Shown here: one piece after another, positions 22,768 through 32,759 of the stretch
Layout of the letters: every line of letters begins with the position of its first letter
How positions within the stretch are numbered: position 1 is the stretch's first letter
DNA from: an uncultured Collinsella sp.
Lineage (GTDB): Bacteria; Actinomycetota; Coriobacteriia; Coriobacteriales; Coriobacteriaceae
NCBI GenBank assembly: GCA_900757505.1
Contig: CAAEOE010000075.1
Span: 4,274-68,273 of the forward strand
Direction of reading: 5' to 3'
Length of the DNA stretch: 64,000 nucleotides
Translations under genes and position numbers: made by a program
Notes under the pieces: generated by a model
Database searches by the model: none
Seen by the model: only the letters and a program-made list of their open reading frames with translations
Told to the model about the DNA's origin: nothing

Positions 22768-24828
22768 CTACATCATGCCAATGCCGAACAAGGCCAGCAG
22801 CATGTCGATAATCTTGATGAATACGAACGGCGCCACGATACCGCCCAGACCCCACACCAGCAGGTTGTGGGTCAGCAGTTGGCCGGACGAAAGCTCGCGG
22901 TACTTCACGCCTTTCAGGGCGGCAGGAATCAGCGCGACGATGACCAGCGCGTTGTAGATAATGGCGGACAGCACGGCAGTCAACGGGCTGGTGAGCCCCA
23001 GGATGTTGAGAGCGTCCAACCCGGGGTAGATCGGCGAGAATAGCGCCGGGATAATGGCGAAATACTTGGCGACGTCGTTGGCGACCGAGAAGGTCGTGAG
23101 CGAGCCGCGGGTCATGAGCAGTTGCTTGCCGATACGCACGATATCGATGAGCTTGGTGGGGCTGGAGTCGAGGTCGACCATGTTGCCGGCCTCCTTGGCA
23201 GCCTGGGTTCCCGTGTTCATGGCCACGGCGACATCCGCCTGCGCCAGCGCCGGCGCGTCGTTGGTGCCGTCGCCGGTCATCGCGACCAGATGGCCCTCAT
23301 GCTGGAACGCGCGGATCTTCTCGAGCTTGCCCTCGGGGGTGGCCTCGGCCAGGAAGTCGTCCACGCCCGCCTCGGCTGCGATGGCGGCGGCCGTCAGCGG
23401 ATTATCACCCGTCACCATGATGGTCTTGATACCCATGCGGCGCAGGTCGGCGAACTTCTCCTTCACGCCGGACTTGATGATGTCCTTAAGGTAGACGACG
23501 CCCAGCACACGTCGGTCCTTTGCCACGACCAACGGGGTGCCGCCCACCTTCGCAATACGTTCGACGGCCTCGTCGCACTCCTTCGAAAACACTCCTCCGG
23601 CAGCCTCCACATAAGCGCGAACGGAATCGGCCGCACCCTTGCGAATCTCGCTGTCGGCGTAGTTCACACCGGACATGCGGGTCGCCGCGGTGAAGGGGAT
23701 GAACTCCATGCCCTTATCCTCGAGTGTGCGGCCGCGCAGCCCAAACTGCTCCTTGGCGAGCACGACGATGGAGCGGCCCTCGGGGGTCTCATCCGCCAGA
23801 GAGGACAGCTGCGCGGCATCGGCGAGTTCTGCCGGATCGACACCGTCGACCGGAATGAACTCAGCGGCCTGGCGGTTGCCCAAGGTGATGGTACCGGTCT
23901 TATCGAGCATGAGGATGTCGACGTCGCCGGCGGCCTCGATGGCGCGGCCGGACATGGCCAGCACGTTGGCCTCGTTCAGTCGGCTCATGCCGGCGATGCC
24001 AATGGCGGACAGCAGCGCACCAATGGTGGTGGGCGCCAGACAGACGAGCAAGGCAACGAGCGTGGTCACAGCGGTGGGATTCGCCATACCGTTGAGCCCT
24101 GCAGAGAAACTCGAGTAGCAATACAGTGCGATCGTCACGAGGATGAAGATGACGGACAGAGCAACCAGAAAGATCTCGAGCGCGACCTCGTTGGGGGTCT
24201 TCTTGCGGGCGGCGCCCTCGACCATGGCGATCATCTTATCCAGGAAGCTCTGGCCAGGCTCGCTGGTAATTTTCACCACAATCCAATCGGAAAGCACGGT
24301 AGTGCCGCCAGTGACGGCAGAACGGTCGCCGCCAGCCTCACGAACCACGGGTGCAGACTCGCCGGTGATGGCCGACTCATCAACCGAGGCGGCACCCTCG
24401 ATGACATCGCCGTCTCCCGGAATCTGCTCGCCGGCGCGCACGACCACCAGATCCCCGCGTGAGAGCTCGGTACCGGGAACGACCGTGAAACGGTCCTTAT
24501 CCTCGACGGACTCGATGCGATGGGCCTCGACGTCCTTTTTCGCCGCGCGCAGGGAATCTGCCTGCGCCTTACCGCGGCCCTCGGCAAGCGCCTCGGCAAA
24601 ATTTGAAAAGAGGTCGGTCAGCCAGAGAATGACGGCAATGGCGATCACATAGTACGTGGGGACGTCGGCGTCCTGTACCCCAATAATTGAGGCGATAGCC
24701 AGAATGGAGGTCATGGCGGCCGACAGCCACACCAGGAACATGACCGGGTTTTGGACCTGGACACGGGGGTCAAGCTTGGCAAATGAATCGCGCACCGCGC
24801 GGCTCATCATGTCTTTTTGCATAGCCAT
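22768..24828 (-). CDS. kdpB: Potassium-transporting P-type ATPase subunit B
   Basis: The 686-residue catalytic subunit. It has the phosphorylation motif DKTGT within MLDKTGTITLGN, ITGESAPV, the hinge motif TGDGTNDAPALAQADVAVAMNTGT and membrane helices at both ends. It hydrolyses ATP to drive K+ uptake through KdpA. It starts 15 nt after kdpA with AAGGAG, in the order F-A-B-C. Length is normal for the family. Confidence 0.98.
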   Translation of the reverse strand: MAMQKDMMSRAVRDSFAKLDPRVQVQNPVMFLVWLSAAMTSILAIASIIGVQDADVPTYYVIAIAVILWLTDLFSNFAEALAEGRGKAQADSLRAAKKDVEAHRIESVEDKDRFTVVPGTELSRGDLVVVRAGEQIPGDGDVIEGAASVDESAITGESAPVVREAGGDRSAVTGGTTVLSDWIVVKITSEPGQSFLDKMIAMVEGAARKKTPNEVALEIFLVALSVIFILVTIALYCYSSFSAGLNGMANPTAVTTLVALLVCLAPTTIGALLSAIGIAGMSRLNEANVLAMSGRAIEAAGDVDILMLDKTGTITLGNRQAAEFIPVDGVDPAELADAAQLSSLADETPEGRSIVVLAKEQFGLRGRTLEDKGMEFIPFTAATRMSGVNYADSEIRKGAADSVRAYVEAAGGVFSKECDEAVERIAKVGGTPLVVAKDRRVLGVVYLKDIIKSGVKEKFADLRRMGIKTIMVTGDNPLTAAAIAAEAGVDDFLAEATPEGKLEKIRAFQHEGHLVAMTGDGTNDAPALAQADVAVAMNTGTQAAKEAGNMVDLDSSPTKLIDIVRIGKQLLMTRGSLTTFSVANDVAKYFAIIPALFSPIYPGLDALNILGLTSPLTAVLSAIIYNALVIVALIPAALKGVKYRELSSGQLLTHNLLVWGLGGIVAPFVFIKIIDMLLALFGIGMM

Positions 24829-24843
24829 AAATCTGCGACTCCT

Positions 24844-26667
24844 TTACGCAACCATCTGGAAGAATTCGGCAACGGGACCAAGCGCCAACGCCGGGAAGAA
24901 GCTCAGGGCGCCAATCAGCAGAACGACGAATACCAGCAGGAACACGAACATGGCATTGGTGGTGGAAAGCGTGCCGGCGCCCTCGGCGACCTTGCCCTTC
25001 TCGGCCAGCGAGCCCGCGATGGCGAGCGTGCCCGCAATCGGCAGGAACCGCGCGAACAGCATCTCGATACCCAGCAGCACGTTGATCCACGGGATGTTGC
25101 AGTTCATGCCGGCGAATGAGGAGCCGTTGTTGCCGCCAGCCGAAGTAAGGGTGTACAGGACCTCGGAGAAGCCATGCGCCCCGCCGTTGTTGAGTTGGTC
25201 GACAAGACCGGGCACCATGCAGGCGATAGTGGAGCTCACCAGAATGGCGAACGGGGTGGCGAGACACAGAACCACCGCCCAGCGCATCTCGGTCGGCTCG
25301 ATCTTCTTGCCCAGGAACTCGGGCGTGCGGCCGACCATAAGGCCGGCGATAAATACCGTGAGGATGGCGAAGCCGATCATGCCGTACAGGCCGCAGCCCA
25401 CGCCGCCGAACACCACCTCGCCCAGCGCTATCTGGAGCATCTGGACAAACCCGCCGAGCGGGGTGTAGGAGTCGTGCATGGAGTTGACCGAGCCGTTGGA
25501 AGCAGCCGTCGTGAAAGCGGACCAGGTAGAAGAGGAGGCGATGCCAAAGCGGCTCTCCTTGCCCTCCATGTTGCCGCCCGCCTGGCCATCGGTCATCTCG
25601 ATGTTGACCGCGCCGCCATCTGCCAGCTGCGGCGTACCCATATGCTCGTTAACGGCGATGATGCCGGTAAAGACCACGAGCAGGATAAACATCGCCGCGA
25701 AGATGGCCTTGCCCTGCCTGGCATTCTTGACACCGATGCCGAAAGTGAAGCAGCAGGCGACCGGAATCAGCAGCAAGCTGGTCATCTCGATGATGTTGGT
25801 GAAGGCATTGGGGTTCTCATACGGATGCGCAGAGCTCGCGCCAAAGAAGCCGCCGCCGTTGGTGCCGGATTGTTTGATGGCAACCTGGCTGGCCGCAGGA
25901 CCCTGGGGCAAAAACTGCTCGGTGACCACGCGGGCGCCCTCGACGACCTTGCCGTCGACCTTGACCGTGTCGCCCTCGATCTGGGCGCCGTCGATGACGC
26001 TCCAACCGCCGTCTGCATTAGGCTGGACAGCAACGGGCTCTACGAGCTCAGCCTTCTGAGCCGGCTGAAAATTGGAGATAACGCCACCGGCAGCCAGGCA
26101 GATGCCGAACACGAGGTTCAGCGGGATGAGCACATACAGGACGGTGCGGGTGAGGTCGACCCAGAAGGAACCCAGACCCTGCTCCTTGACCTGACGGAAA
26201 CCGCGGATGAGCGCGAACATGACCGCAATACCGGTGCCGGCGGACAAGAAGTTTTGCACGGTGAGGCCCATGAACTGCACAAAGTAGGACAGGGTGGTCT
26301 CACCGGAATAGGATTGCCAGTTGGTGTTGGTTATGAAGGAAGCAGCCGTATTGAACGACAGGTCCCATGACACACCCGGCAGGTGCTGGGGATTGCCTGG
26401 CAAGAAAGACTGAAGCACCTGGAGTGCCACAAGAGCCACGAGGCCGATCCCCGAAAAGACCAGCACGCTCGCCAGATAGCGCCTACACCCCATCTGCTCT
26501 GCCGCGTCGATGCGAAGCAGACGATAGACGCCACGCTCCACAGGAGCAATCACAGGCGACAGGAACGTATGCTCACCATCCATGATATGGGCCATGAACC
26601 GACCGAGCGGAACGGCCAAGACGACGAGCACGGCAAAGTACAAGATGTACTGAATCGCAGCATCCAT
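24844..26667 (-). CDS. kdpA: Potassium-transporting ATPase subunit A
   Basis: The 607-residue channel-like subunit that binds and carries K+. Family segments include FITNTNWQSYSGETTLSYF (first pore-loop region), NGGGFFGASSAHPYENP and YTLTSAGGNNGSSFAGMN. About ten membrane helices are visible. There is an extended insert near residues 205-250 (VQPNADGGWSVIDGAQIEGD). GGAGTG of the RBS lies inside the end of kdpF. High potassium would normally shut the operon through KdpDE. Confidence 0.98.
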   Translation of the reverse strand: MDAAIQYILYFAVLVVLAVPLGRFMAHIMDGEHTFLSPVIAPVERGVYRLLRIDAAEQMGCRRYLASVLVFSGIGLVALVALQVLQSFLPGNPQHLPGVSWDLSFNTAASFITNTNWQSYSGETTLSYFVQFMGLTVQNFLSAGTGIAVMFALIRGFRQVKEQGLGSFWVDLTRTVLYVLIPLNLVFGICLAAGGVISNFQPAQKAELVEPVAVQPNADGGWSVIDGAQIEGDTVKVDGKVVEGARVVTEQFLPQGPAASQVAIKQSGTNGGGFFGASSAHPYENPNAFTNIIEMTSLLLIPVACCFTFGIGVKNARQGKAIFAAMFILLVVFTGIIAVNEHMGTPQLADGGAVNIEMTDGQAGGNMEGKESRFGIASSSTWSAFTTAASNGSVNSMHDSYTPLGGFVQMLQIALGEVVFGGVGCGLYGMIGFAILTVFIAGLMVGRTPEFLGKKIEPTEMRWAVVLCLATPFAILVSSTIACMVPGLVDQLNNGGAHGFSEVLYTLTSAGGNNGSSFAGMNCNIPWINVLLGIEMLFARFLPIAGTLAIAGSLAEKGKVAEGAGTLSTTNAMFVFLLVFVVLLIGALSFFPALALGPVAEFFQMVA

Positions 26668-26670
26668 AGT

Positions 26671-26757
26671 TTACGAATCACTCCTCATCAGAATGTAGAT
26701 GTAATAGATAAAGAGTCCAATGCAGACGACTCCGATGATGGGACTGAGGATGTCCAT
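26671..26757 (-). CDS. kdpF: Small KdpF subunit
   Basis: A 28-residue hydrophobic peptide, MDILSPIIGVVCIGLFIYYI followed by YILMRSDS, directly upstream of kdpA. It forms one membrane helix, as expected for KdpF, which stabilises the KdpABC complex. The stop is 3 nt before the kdpA ATG. A typical RBS is weak (GGGGCGGT). Position and size make the call firm despite its short length. Confidence 0.88.
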   Translation of the reverse strand: MDILSPIIGVVCIGLFIYYIYILMRSDS

Positions 26758-27001
26758 TTACCGCCCCTTTCACGCGCGGTCCGATGTCTCGGACGCCTGC
26801 TCTCGCAAGCGTCTGGGGACAGTAAACGCTTCTAGGAATTAAAGAGGCGTGAGGGCCGGGGCCCACGTCCTTAAGATGCCGTAAAGATGCAGGTAGAAAG
26901 CACTATTGCGGCTGCAGTGCGCCTATACTCGACCTCGCGAGCATACAGTGGCGTCCTCACCGCGTATGCACGCATGGACAACGCTTCAGAAAGGCTACGC
27001 T

Positions 27002-29737
27002 ATGCAGCGCGACGCATCGGACACTCGCGTCAATCCAGACCTCATCCTCAAGGCAATTGAGAAAGACGAGGTCGCCGATGACGCTCGAACCAGCCGGGGA
27101 CACCTCAAGATTTTCTTTGGCTACGCTGCCGGCGCAGGCAAAACCTATGCGATGCTTCAAGCCGCCCACGCCGCCAAGCGGCGAGGTGTTGACGTCGTCG
27201 CGGGGTACATTGAGCCGCACGAACGTCCGGCAACTGCCCATCTTGCACAAGGGCTTGAGAACGTGCCCTGTAAACTCATCGAGCACAACGGCATTGCGCT
27301 CAGCGAGTTCGATCTAGATGCGGCTATCGAACGCGCCCCTCAGCTCATCCTTGTCGACGAGCTCGCCCATACGAATGCGCCGGGGTCTCGCCACGACAAA
27401 CGCTATCGAGACGTCGAGGAACTTCTACATGCGGGCATCGACGTCTATACGACCGTGAACGTTCAGCATATCGAGAGCCTAAACGACATGGTTGCATCCA
27501 TCACCGGCGTTGTCGTGAGCGAACGAATCCCCGACCGTATCTTCGATGATGCCGACCAGGTCGAGCTCGTCGACATAGAGCCCGAAGACCTACTTGAGCG
27601 CCTTCGCGCCGGCCTCGTCTACCGTCCCGCGCAAGCCGACCGAGCGCAACAGCATTTTTTTACCGTCGAGAACCTCACCGCACTCCGAGAAATCGCGCTG
27701 CGCCGCTGCGCCGATCGCACCGGCCACCTCACAGACGCCGCACGCGTGCTGGGAAACCGTGACTACTACACCAGGGAGCGTATCTTAGTCTGTGTCTCCC
27801 CGGCGCCGACCAATCCCCGCATCGTCCGTGCCGCCGCGCGCATGGCGAAAGCGTTTCGCAGCGAGCTCGTCGCCCTGTTCGTAGAGAGCCCGCACACGCA
27901 AGCCATGAGCGATAATGAGCGTACCAAGCTTGCAGCCAATATCGCCCTAGCCGAGCAGCTCGGAGCACATATGGAAACCGTCTATGGCGACGACATCGCG
28001 TTTCAGATCTCCGAGTTCGCGCGCCTGTCGGGTATTTCGAAGATCGTCATGGGGCGCACGGGCGAGCACAGCAGCGTCCGTCAGGCCCTCTTCGGCCGCA
28101 AATCTCTCGTAGAACAGCTCATAACATTCGCCCCGAACCTCGACATTTACATCATTCCAGACCAGTCGACTCCGCCCTCCCGACCCAAAGGACGCCGCCA
28201 TGCGCTCGCCCTGCAGCCGCCCAACAGCCGAAACGTGCTTCGCACGCTGGTCCTCTCTCTTGCCGCCACGGCGATCGGCACGGCTTTCCGCCATCTAGGA
28301 TTTGCCGATTCCAGCATCATATCCCTCTATATCCTCACGGCCCTGCTGACCGCCGTCACCACGACGGGGCGTATCTGCACGATCGTATCGAGCGTGCTCT
28401 CTGTAGTGCTTTACAACTTCTGCTTCGTCACGCCTCTGTTTTCGCTCGCCAGCTACGACCGAAGCTATCTGGTCACGTTCGGCATCATGTTCGCTACCGC
28501 TATGGTCGCCGGCGAGTTAACTGCGCGCATCGCCGACAACGCCCGTACATCCGCCGAGAACGCATTCAAAACGCGTGTACTCCTCGAAACGAACCAGCTC
28601 TTGCAGCAATCCCATAGCGCGGAGGAGTGCGCCCGCGTCGCCATGAACCAACTCGTCAAACTGCTAAAACTCGACGTGGTCTTCTACCCCGCCGAACACG
28701 GCACGCTCGGCAAGGCGCTCTATGAGTCCGCTGGCACCGAAAACCGATCCGCGTCGCTGCTCACCGACTACGAGCGCGCCGTTGCAACCTGGACCTACAC
28801 CAACAACAAGCGCGCGGGCGCAAGCACGCGGACCCTGCCTGAGGCGCGCTGTCTCTACCTCGCGGTTCGCACCGGCGACAAGGTATTCGGTGTCATCGGC
28901 ATCGCCCTGGAGGGGCGCGAGATCGAAGCCTTCGAGCATTCGATCGTCCTATCTATCGTAGGTGAATGCGCCTTGGCGCTCGAAAGCGACCGGGCGGCGC
29001 AAGAGCGCGAAGAGGCTGCGGTCTTGGCGAAAAACGAGCAGCTGCGCGCCAACCTTTTGCGCTCCATCGGCCACGATTTGAGGACACCCCTCACGGCTAT
29101 ATCCGGATCTGCGGCAATCCTTCGGAAGAGCGACGAGAAGCTCAGCCTCGAACAACGCTGCGATCTTACCGATGCCATCTACGACGATTCCCTCTGGCTT
29201 ATCGATACCGTGGAGAACCTCCTCGCCATCACACGCGTCGAGGACGGCACCATTCGCCTCAACTTCACATCCGAGCTCATCGACGAGGTCATCGAGGCCG
29301 CCCTCAGCCATGTCGCCCAAGCATCGCATGGACGTGCCGTCACCATCGAGCACACTGACGACATCCTGCTGGTACACATCGACGTCCATCTCATCATGCA
29401 GGTGCTTACGAATCTCATCATGAACGCCTTCAAATACACGCCCGAGGACTCGACTGTCACCATCAGCGCACGTCGCGAGGGCGCGTTCGTCGTGGTGGAC
29501 GTCGCAGACGATGGACCGGGTGTGGCAGACTGCGACAAGCCTCATATCTTTGAGCGCTTCTTCACCTCAAGCAATACGCAGCCCGTGGATTCGCGTCGAA
29601 GCATCGGCCTTGGGCTGTCGCTCTGCCGCTCCATCGTGGAGGCGCATGGCGGCGTCATCGAAGTTCGCGACAACCACCCCCATGGGGCCGTCTTCCGTTT
29701 TACCCTGCCCGCCGAGGAGATCGAGATTCATGAATAA
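27002..29737 (+). CDS. kdpD: Osmosensitive potassium sensor histidine kinase
   Basis: A 911-residue KdpD. The N-terminal KdpD domain has the Walker-A-like GYAAGAGKTYAML near residue 40; a UspA-like domain follows around 255-380 (RILVCVSPAPTNP, VMGRTGEHSSVRQALFGRKS), then four membrane helices around 415-515, a GAF-like region, and the kinase core with the phosphoacceptor His in SIGHDLRTPL near 690 and the G boxes DDGPGV and GLGLSLCRSIVEAHGG. GAAAGG precedes the ATG at 27002. It is divergent from kdpF and overlaps kdpE by 8 nt. Confidence 0.97.
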   Translation: MQRDASDTRVNPDLILKAIEKDEVADDARTSRGHLKIFFGYAAGAGKTYAMLQAAHAAKRRGVDVVAGYIEPHERPATAHLAQGLENVPCKLIEHNGIALSEFDLDAAIERAPQLILVDELAHTNAPGSRHDKRYRDVEELLHAGIDVYTTVNVQHIESLNDMVASITGVVVSERIPDRIFDDADQVELVDIEPEDLLERLRAGLVYRPAQADRAQQHFFTVENLTALREIALRRCADRTGHLTDAARVLGNRDYYTRERILVCVSPAPTNPRIVRAAARMAKAFRSELVALFVESPHTQAMSDNERTKLAANIALAEQLGAHMETVYGDDIAFQISEFARLSGISKIVMGRTGEHSSVRQALFGRKSLVEQLITFAPNLDIYIIPDQSTPPSRPKGRRHALALQPPNSRNVLRTLVLSLAATAIGTAFRHLGFADSSIISLYILTALLTAVTTTGRICTIVSSVLSVVLYNFCFVTPLFSLASYDRSYLVTFGIMFATAMVAGELTARIADNARTSAENAFKTRVLLETNQLLQQSHSAEECARVAMNQLVKLLKLDVVFYPAEHGTLGKALYESAGTENRSASLLTDYERAVATWTYTNNKRAGASTRTLPEARCLYLAVRTGDKVFGVIGIALEGREIEAFEHSIVLSIVGECALALESDRAAQEREEAAVLAKNEQLRANLLRSIGHDLRTPLTAISGSAAILRKSDEKLSLEQRCDLTDAIYDDSLWLIDTVENLLAITRVEDGTIRLNFTSELIDEVIEAALSHVAQASHGRAVTIEHTDDILLVHIDVHLIMQVLTNLIMNAFKYTPEDSTVTISARREGAFVVVDVADDGPGVADCDKPHIFERFFTSSNTQPVDSRRSIGLGLSLCRSIVEAHGGVIEVRDNHPHGAVFRFTLPAEEIEIHE

Positions 29738-30434
29738 TGCCGCTAAGCCACGCGTCCTCCTGGTCGAAGATGACCTGACCGTTCAAAACCTCGTTTCGAC
29801 CGCGCTTGACCTCCACGGCTATGTCGTGAGCAAGGTTTGCAACGGCCAGGCCGCCATCATGGATGCGGTGTCGCACGGCCCTAGCCTCATCATGCTCGAC
29901 CTCGGCCTTCCCGACATTGACGGTATCGAGGTCATCACGAAGATCCGAAGCTGGTCGGCAGTCCCCATTATCGTCATTTCGGCGCGCACCGAAGATTCCG
30001 ACAAGATTGCAGCACTTGACGCAGGGGCAGACGACTACCTCACCAAACCCTTTTCTGTGGATGAGTTGCTCGCGCGCGTCCGTGCGAATTTGAGGCGCTC
30101 CTCGATGGCGTCGAGCGAGTCGACAGAAGCGAGCACGTTCGACAACGGTCCGCTGCATATCGACTACGCCGCGGGATACGCGACGAAAGACGGACGCGAG
30201 CTCTCGCTCACCCCAACCGAGTACAAATTGCTCGTCCTTCTGGCGAAAAACGTCGACAAGGTGCTCACCCACACCTTCATCACCCGCGAGATATGGGGCA
30301 CGAGCTGGGACAGCGATCTGGCGAGCCTGCGCGTGTTCATGCGCACCCTGCGCAAGAAGATCGAGGCAGACCCCTCTCACCCCAAGATGATTCAGACGCA
30401 CATGGGTGTCGGGTACCGCATGCAGCGTCTCTAG
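29730..30434 (+). CDS. kdpE: OmpR-type response regulator of the Kdp system
   Basis: A 234-residue regulator with receiver acidic pair E13-D14-D15, phosphoacceptor D57 in MLDLGLPD and a C-terminal winged helix with LSLTPTEYKLLVLLAKNVDKVLTH and MRTLRKKIEADPSHPKMIQT. The start ATG at 29730 overlaps the last codons of kdpD, indicating coupled translation. It should activate kdpFABC on the other side of kdpD when potassium is low. Confidence 0.96.
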   Translation: MNNAAKPRVLLVEDDLTVQNLVSTALDLHGYVVSKVCNGQAAIMDAVSHGPSLIMLDLGLPDIDGIEVITKIRSWSAVPIIVISARTEDSDKIAALDAGADDYLTKPFSVDELLARVRANLRRSSMASSESTEASTFDNGPLHIDYAAGYATKDGRELSLTPTEYKLLVLLAKNVDKVLTHTFITREIWGTSWDSDLASLRVFMRTLRKKIEADPSHPKMIQTHMGVGYRMQRL

Positions 30435-30448
30435 CCCACCCCACAAAA

Positions 30449-30515
30449 AGTTGCGGTGGAATACGGAGTAGATGAGGCTTTTGACAGCCAAAACAGTCCG
30501 TATTTCACCGCAACT
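30449..30515. repeat. 67-bp REPIN-like palindromic repeat, copy 5
   Basis: Same length and ends as the other copies, lying between the convergent kdpE and GltD-like genes. Differs from copy 4 at only about one position. Confidence 0.75.
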
Positions 30516-30531
30516 GATGGGTGGGATGGAG

Positions 30532-31749
30532 TTAGAGGCCCAGATAGGTAGTCATGCCTTCGACGGCGAGCTTGGCGCCGGCTACGGCGTGAACAACCGT
30601 CAGCGGGCCGTTAACCACGTCGCCGGCGGCAAAGACGCCAGGCACGGTGGTCATACCGTACTCGTCGACCGAAAGAAGGCCGCGATGATCGGTCTCCAGA
30701 CCGCCCGTCGTAAGCACAAGCTTGTCCTTGGGCACCTGCGAAGCCGCGATCACAACTGTGTCGGCGGACACATGGTCGAGCTCTTCCTCATAGCCCACCA
30801 CGTTGTTGTCCTCGTCAAAGATAGCCGTCTCGAACACCGGACCGTTATCATCGATGGCGCAGATCGCCTTGCCGCGCACAATCTCGGCACCGTCAAGCTC
30901 GGTCAGCTCCACCTCGTCATCGATGGCAGAGATATGGCGCGATCGGGCATACACAGTGACCTTGCGGGCACCCGAGCGCAGGGCCGTGCGGGCAACATCC
31001 ATGGCCACATTGCCGGCGCCGATAACCGCCACGTTCTGCCCGATTGCCACGCTCGTGGGATCGACCAGATAATCGATACCAAACAGCACGTTGCCGCGCG
31101 ACTCGCCGGGAATACCCAGCTTTCGAGCTCGCCAGGTACCAGTACCGACAAAGACCGCATCGTAGCCGTCGCGCAGCAGGTCGTCGATATGCAGCGCGCC
31201 ACCGATGGTGGTCGAGGGGCGCACGCGCACGCCAAGCGAGCACATCACGTGGCGATACTTTTGCACGAGCGCACGGGGCAGGCGGAACTCGGGGATACCG
31301 TACTCCAGCACACCGCCGATCTCGGGCCGCTGCTCAAAAACAGTGACGGCGCAACCCAGCTGCGCCATCTTAATTGCCACGGTAATGCCGGCTGGGCCGG
31401 AGCCGACCACAGCGACCTGCTTGCCACACGACGGCGCGGGCGTCCACTCCTTACGATCCAAATACGCTGTCGAGATATAGTTCTCGATGCTCGAGAAATG
31501 CACCGGCGCGCCCTTGCGGCCCTGGATGCAAGCGCCCTCGCACTGGCCCGAATGATTGCACACCATGGAGCAGACCGCGCTCATGGGATTGTTCTGGAAC
31601 AATAGCTCGCCCGCCTCTTCTAGACGACGCTGTTTGAACAGGTCGATGACCTGCGGAATAGGCGTCTGAACCGGGCAGCCCTTAATCTGACAGAACGCCC
31701 TTTTACAACCTAGGCAACGATTCGCCTCTTCGACAATGTGGATAGCCAC
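30532..31749 (-). CDS. GltD-like NAD(P)H-dependent oxidoreductase (glutamate synthase small subunit family)
   Basis: About 405 residues from the GTG at 31749, which has GGGGAG 6 nt upstream. Cysteine sets CLGCKRAFCQIKGC and CSMVCNHSGQCEGAC bind two 4Fe-4S clusters. VVGSGPAGITVAIKMAQLG binds FAD, and VIGAGNVAMDVARTALRSGA binds NAD(P). EIGGVLEYGIPEFRLP is typical of GltD, NfnB and SudA-type subunits. No GltB-like large subunit is adjacent, so it may serve another partner such as a transhydrogenase or sulfide dehydrogenase. Confidence 0.85.
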   Translation of the reverse strand: MAIHIVEEANRCLGCKRAFCQIKGCPVQTPIPQVIDLFKQRRLEEAGELLFQNNPMSAVCSMVCNHSGQCEGACIQGRKGAPVHFSSIENYISTAYLDRKEWTPAPSCGKQVAVVGSGPAGITVAIKMAQLGCAVTVFEQRPEIGGVLEYGIPEFRLPRALVQKYRHVMCSLGVRVRPSTTIGGALHIDDLLRDGYDAVFVGTGTWRARKLGIPGESRGNVLFGIDYLVDPTSVAIGQNVAVIGAGNVAMDVARTALRSGARKVTVYARSRHISAIDDEVELTELDGAEIVRGKAICAIDDNGPVFETAIFDEDNNVVGYEEELDHVSADTVVIAASQVPKDKLVLTTGGLETDHRGLLSVDEYGMTTVPGVFAAGDVVNGPLTVVHAVAGAKLAVEGMTTYLGL

Positions 31750-31852
31750 GCAACTCCCCTTTTTAATGCAATCCAATGGGGCGACGATAAAGACCCTTCA
31801 CCGCCGCCCCCATGCAGGTAATCTCAATCTGCCGACACGGCAAAAGCCAATG

Positions 31853-32758
31853 CTATAGCTCGCGATGCGAAGCCCCGCAGCGAGCGGACATGTGCTCGAG
31901 TGTCGCCAGGCAGTCAGCCGCCGTCGCCGGCACGCTGTTCTCGACCACGCAGGGAATCCCAGGACAGGCGGCGGCAGCCCAGGCCACCACGGGCTCAAAG
32001 TCATAGCGGCCCGTCTCGCCCACGCCGTGGCACACCAGGCGTGAACCCGTACCGTCGCACCATCCGGCTTCGTCCTCGTTATCAACGACCTCAAAATCCT
32101 TGGCGTGCAGCACGCGGATCTTACTGCCGCATAAGTAGAGCATGCACGCGGTGATTTCCTGCGCTTCGTCAACGACACTGGGGTGCAGCAGCGATACCGG
32201 GTCGTAGATCACGCCGAGCGACGGGCTCGAGACACGCTCCAGCACCTCACGGCAGCGATCCGGCGTGTTGACCGTCTCGTTCCAGCCAGGCTCGATCAGT
32301 ATTTGCCCGCCCACGGCCTCGGCCCGATCGCAGACGCGTGCAAGCCCGTCTGCAAACGTATCGAGTGCCTCGTCGGTCATGCGGTCGTCCGCGACGCGGT
32401 TCTGCGCATTGGGGCGACCGGTCTCGGTACCCACCGGGCAGCCGCCGAGCATCTGGGCAAAGTTCAGGCATGCCTCGTACTCGGCAAAGTTATCCATGAG
32501 CTGTTGGCGATCGGGCGTCGCCAGATTCTTATAGCACCCGAGCACGGCGACCGAAACGCCCGCCTCGTCGAGCACCGCGCTCAAATGGTCGGCAAGCTCG
32601 CGGGTCAGGCCGCCTCGATCGATCCCCATCGATGCGTAGAGCACCTTGCTCGGCAGCTGAATGCACGAAAAGCCCAGCTCTCCCGCCATACGAATGCGTT
32701 CCTCGACGGTCCCCTGCGGAAGGTCGTGCAAACGTACACCCGGAGTAATAGCCCCCAC
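31853..32758 (-). CDS. Sugar phosphate isomerase/epimerase-like TIM barrel
   Basis: A 301-residue protein of the xylose-isomerase-like TIM-barrel (AP endonuclease 2) superfamily. ILIEPGWNETVNTPDRC, GVIYDPVSLLHP, VLHAKDFEV and PCVVENS supply the Glu, Asp/His and Glu metal ligands. I chose the GTG at 32758, 1 nt after the stop of the GH105 gene, with AAGGG about 10 nt upstream. Coupling to GH105 suggests it acts on a sugar or sugar acid released from pectin. The substrate is unknown. Confidence 0.72.
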   Translation of the reverse strand: MGAITPGVRLHDLPQGTVEERIRMAGELGFSCIQLPSKVLYASMGIDRGGLTRELADHLSAVLDEAGVSVAVLGCYKNLATPDRQQLMDNFAEYEACLNFAQMLGGCPVGTETGRPNAQNRVADDRMTDEALDTFADGLARVCDRAEAVGGQILIEPGWNETVNTPDRCREVLERVSSPSLGVIYDPVSLLHPSVVDEAQEITACMLYLCGSKIRVLHAKDFEVVDNEDEAGWCDGTGSRLVCHGVGETGRYDFEPVVAWAAAACPGIPCVVENSVPATAADCLATLEHMSARCGASHREL

Positions 32759-32759
32759 G

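Noticed and set aside
30532..31749. Assignment as true glutamate synthase small subunit (gltD)
   Set aside because: No large subunit is adjacent, and the same family serves several other enzymes, so I kept a family-level name.
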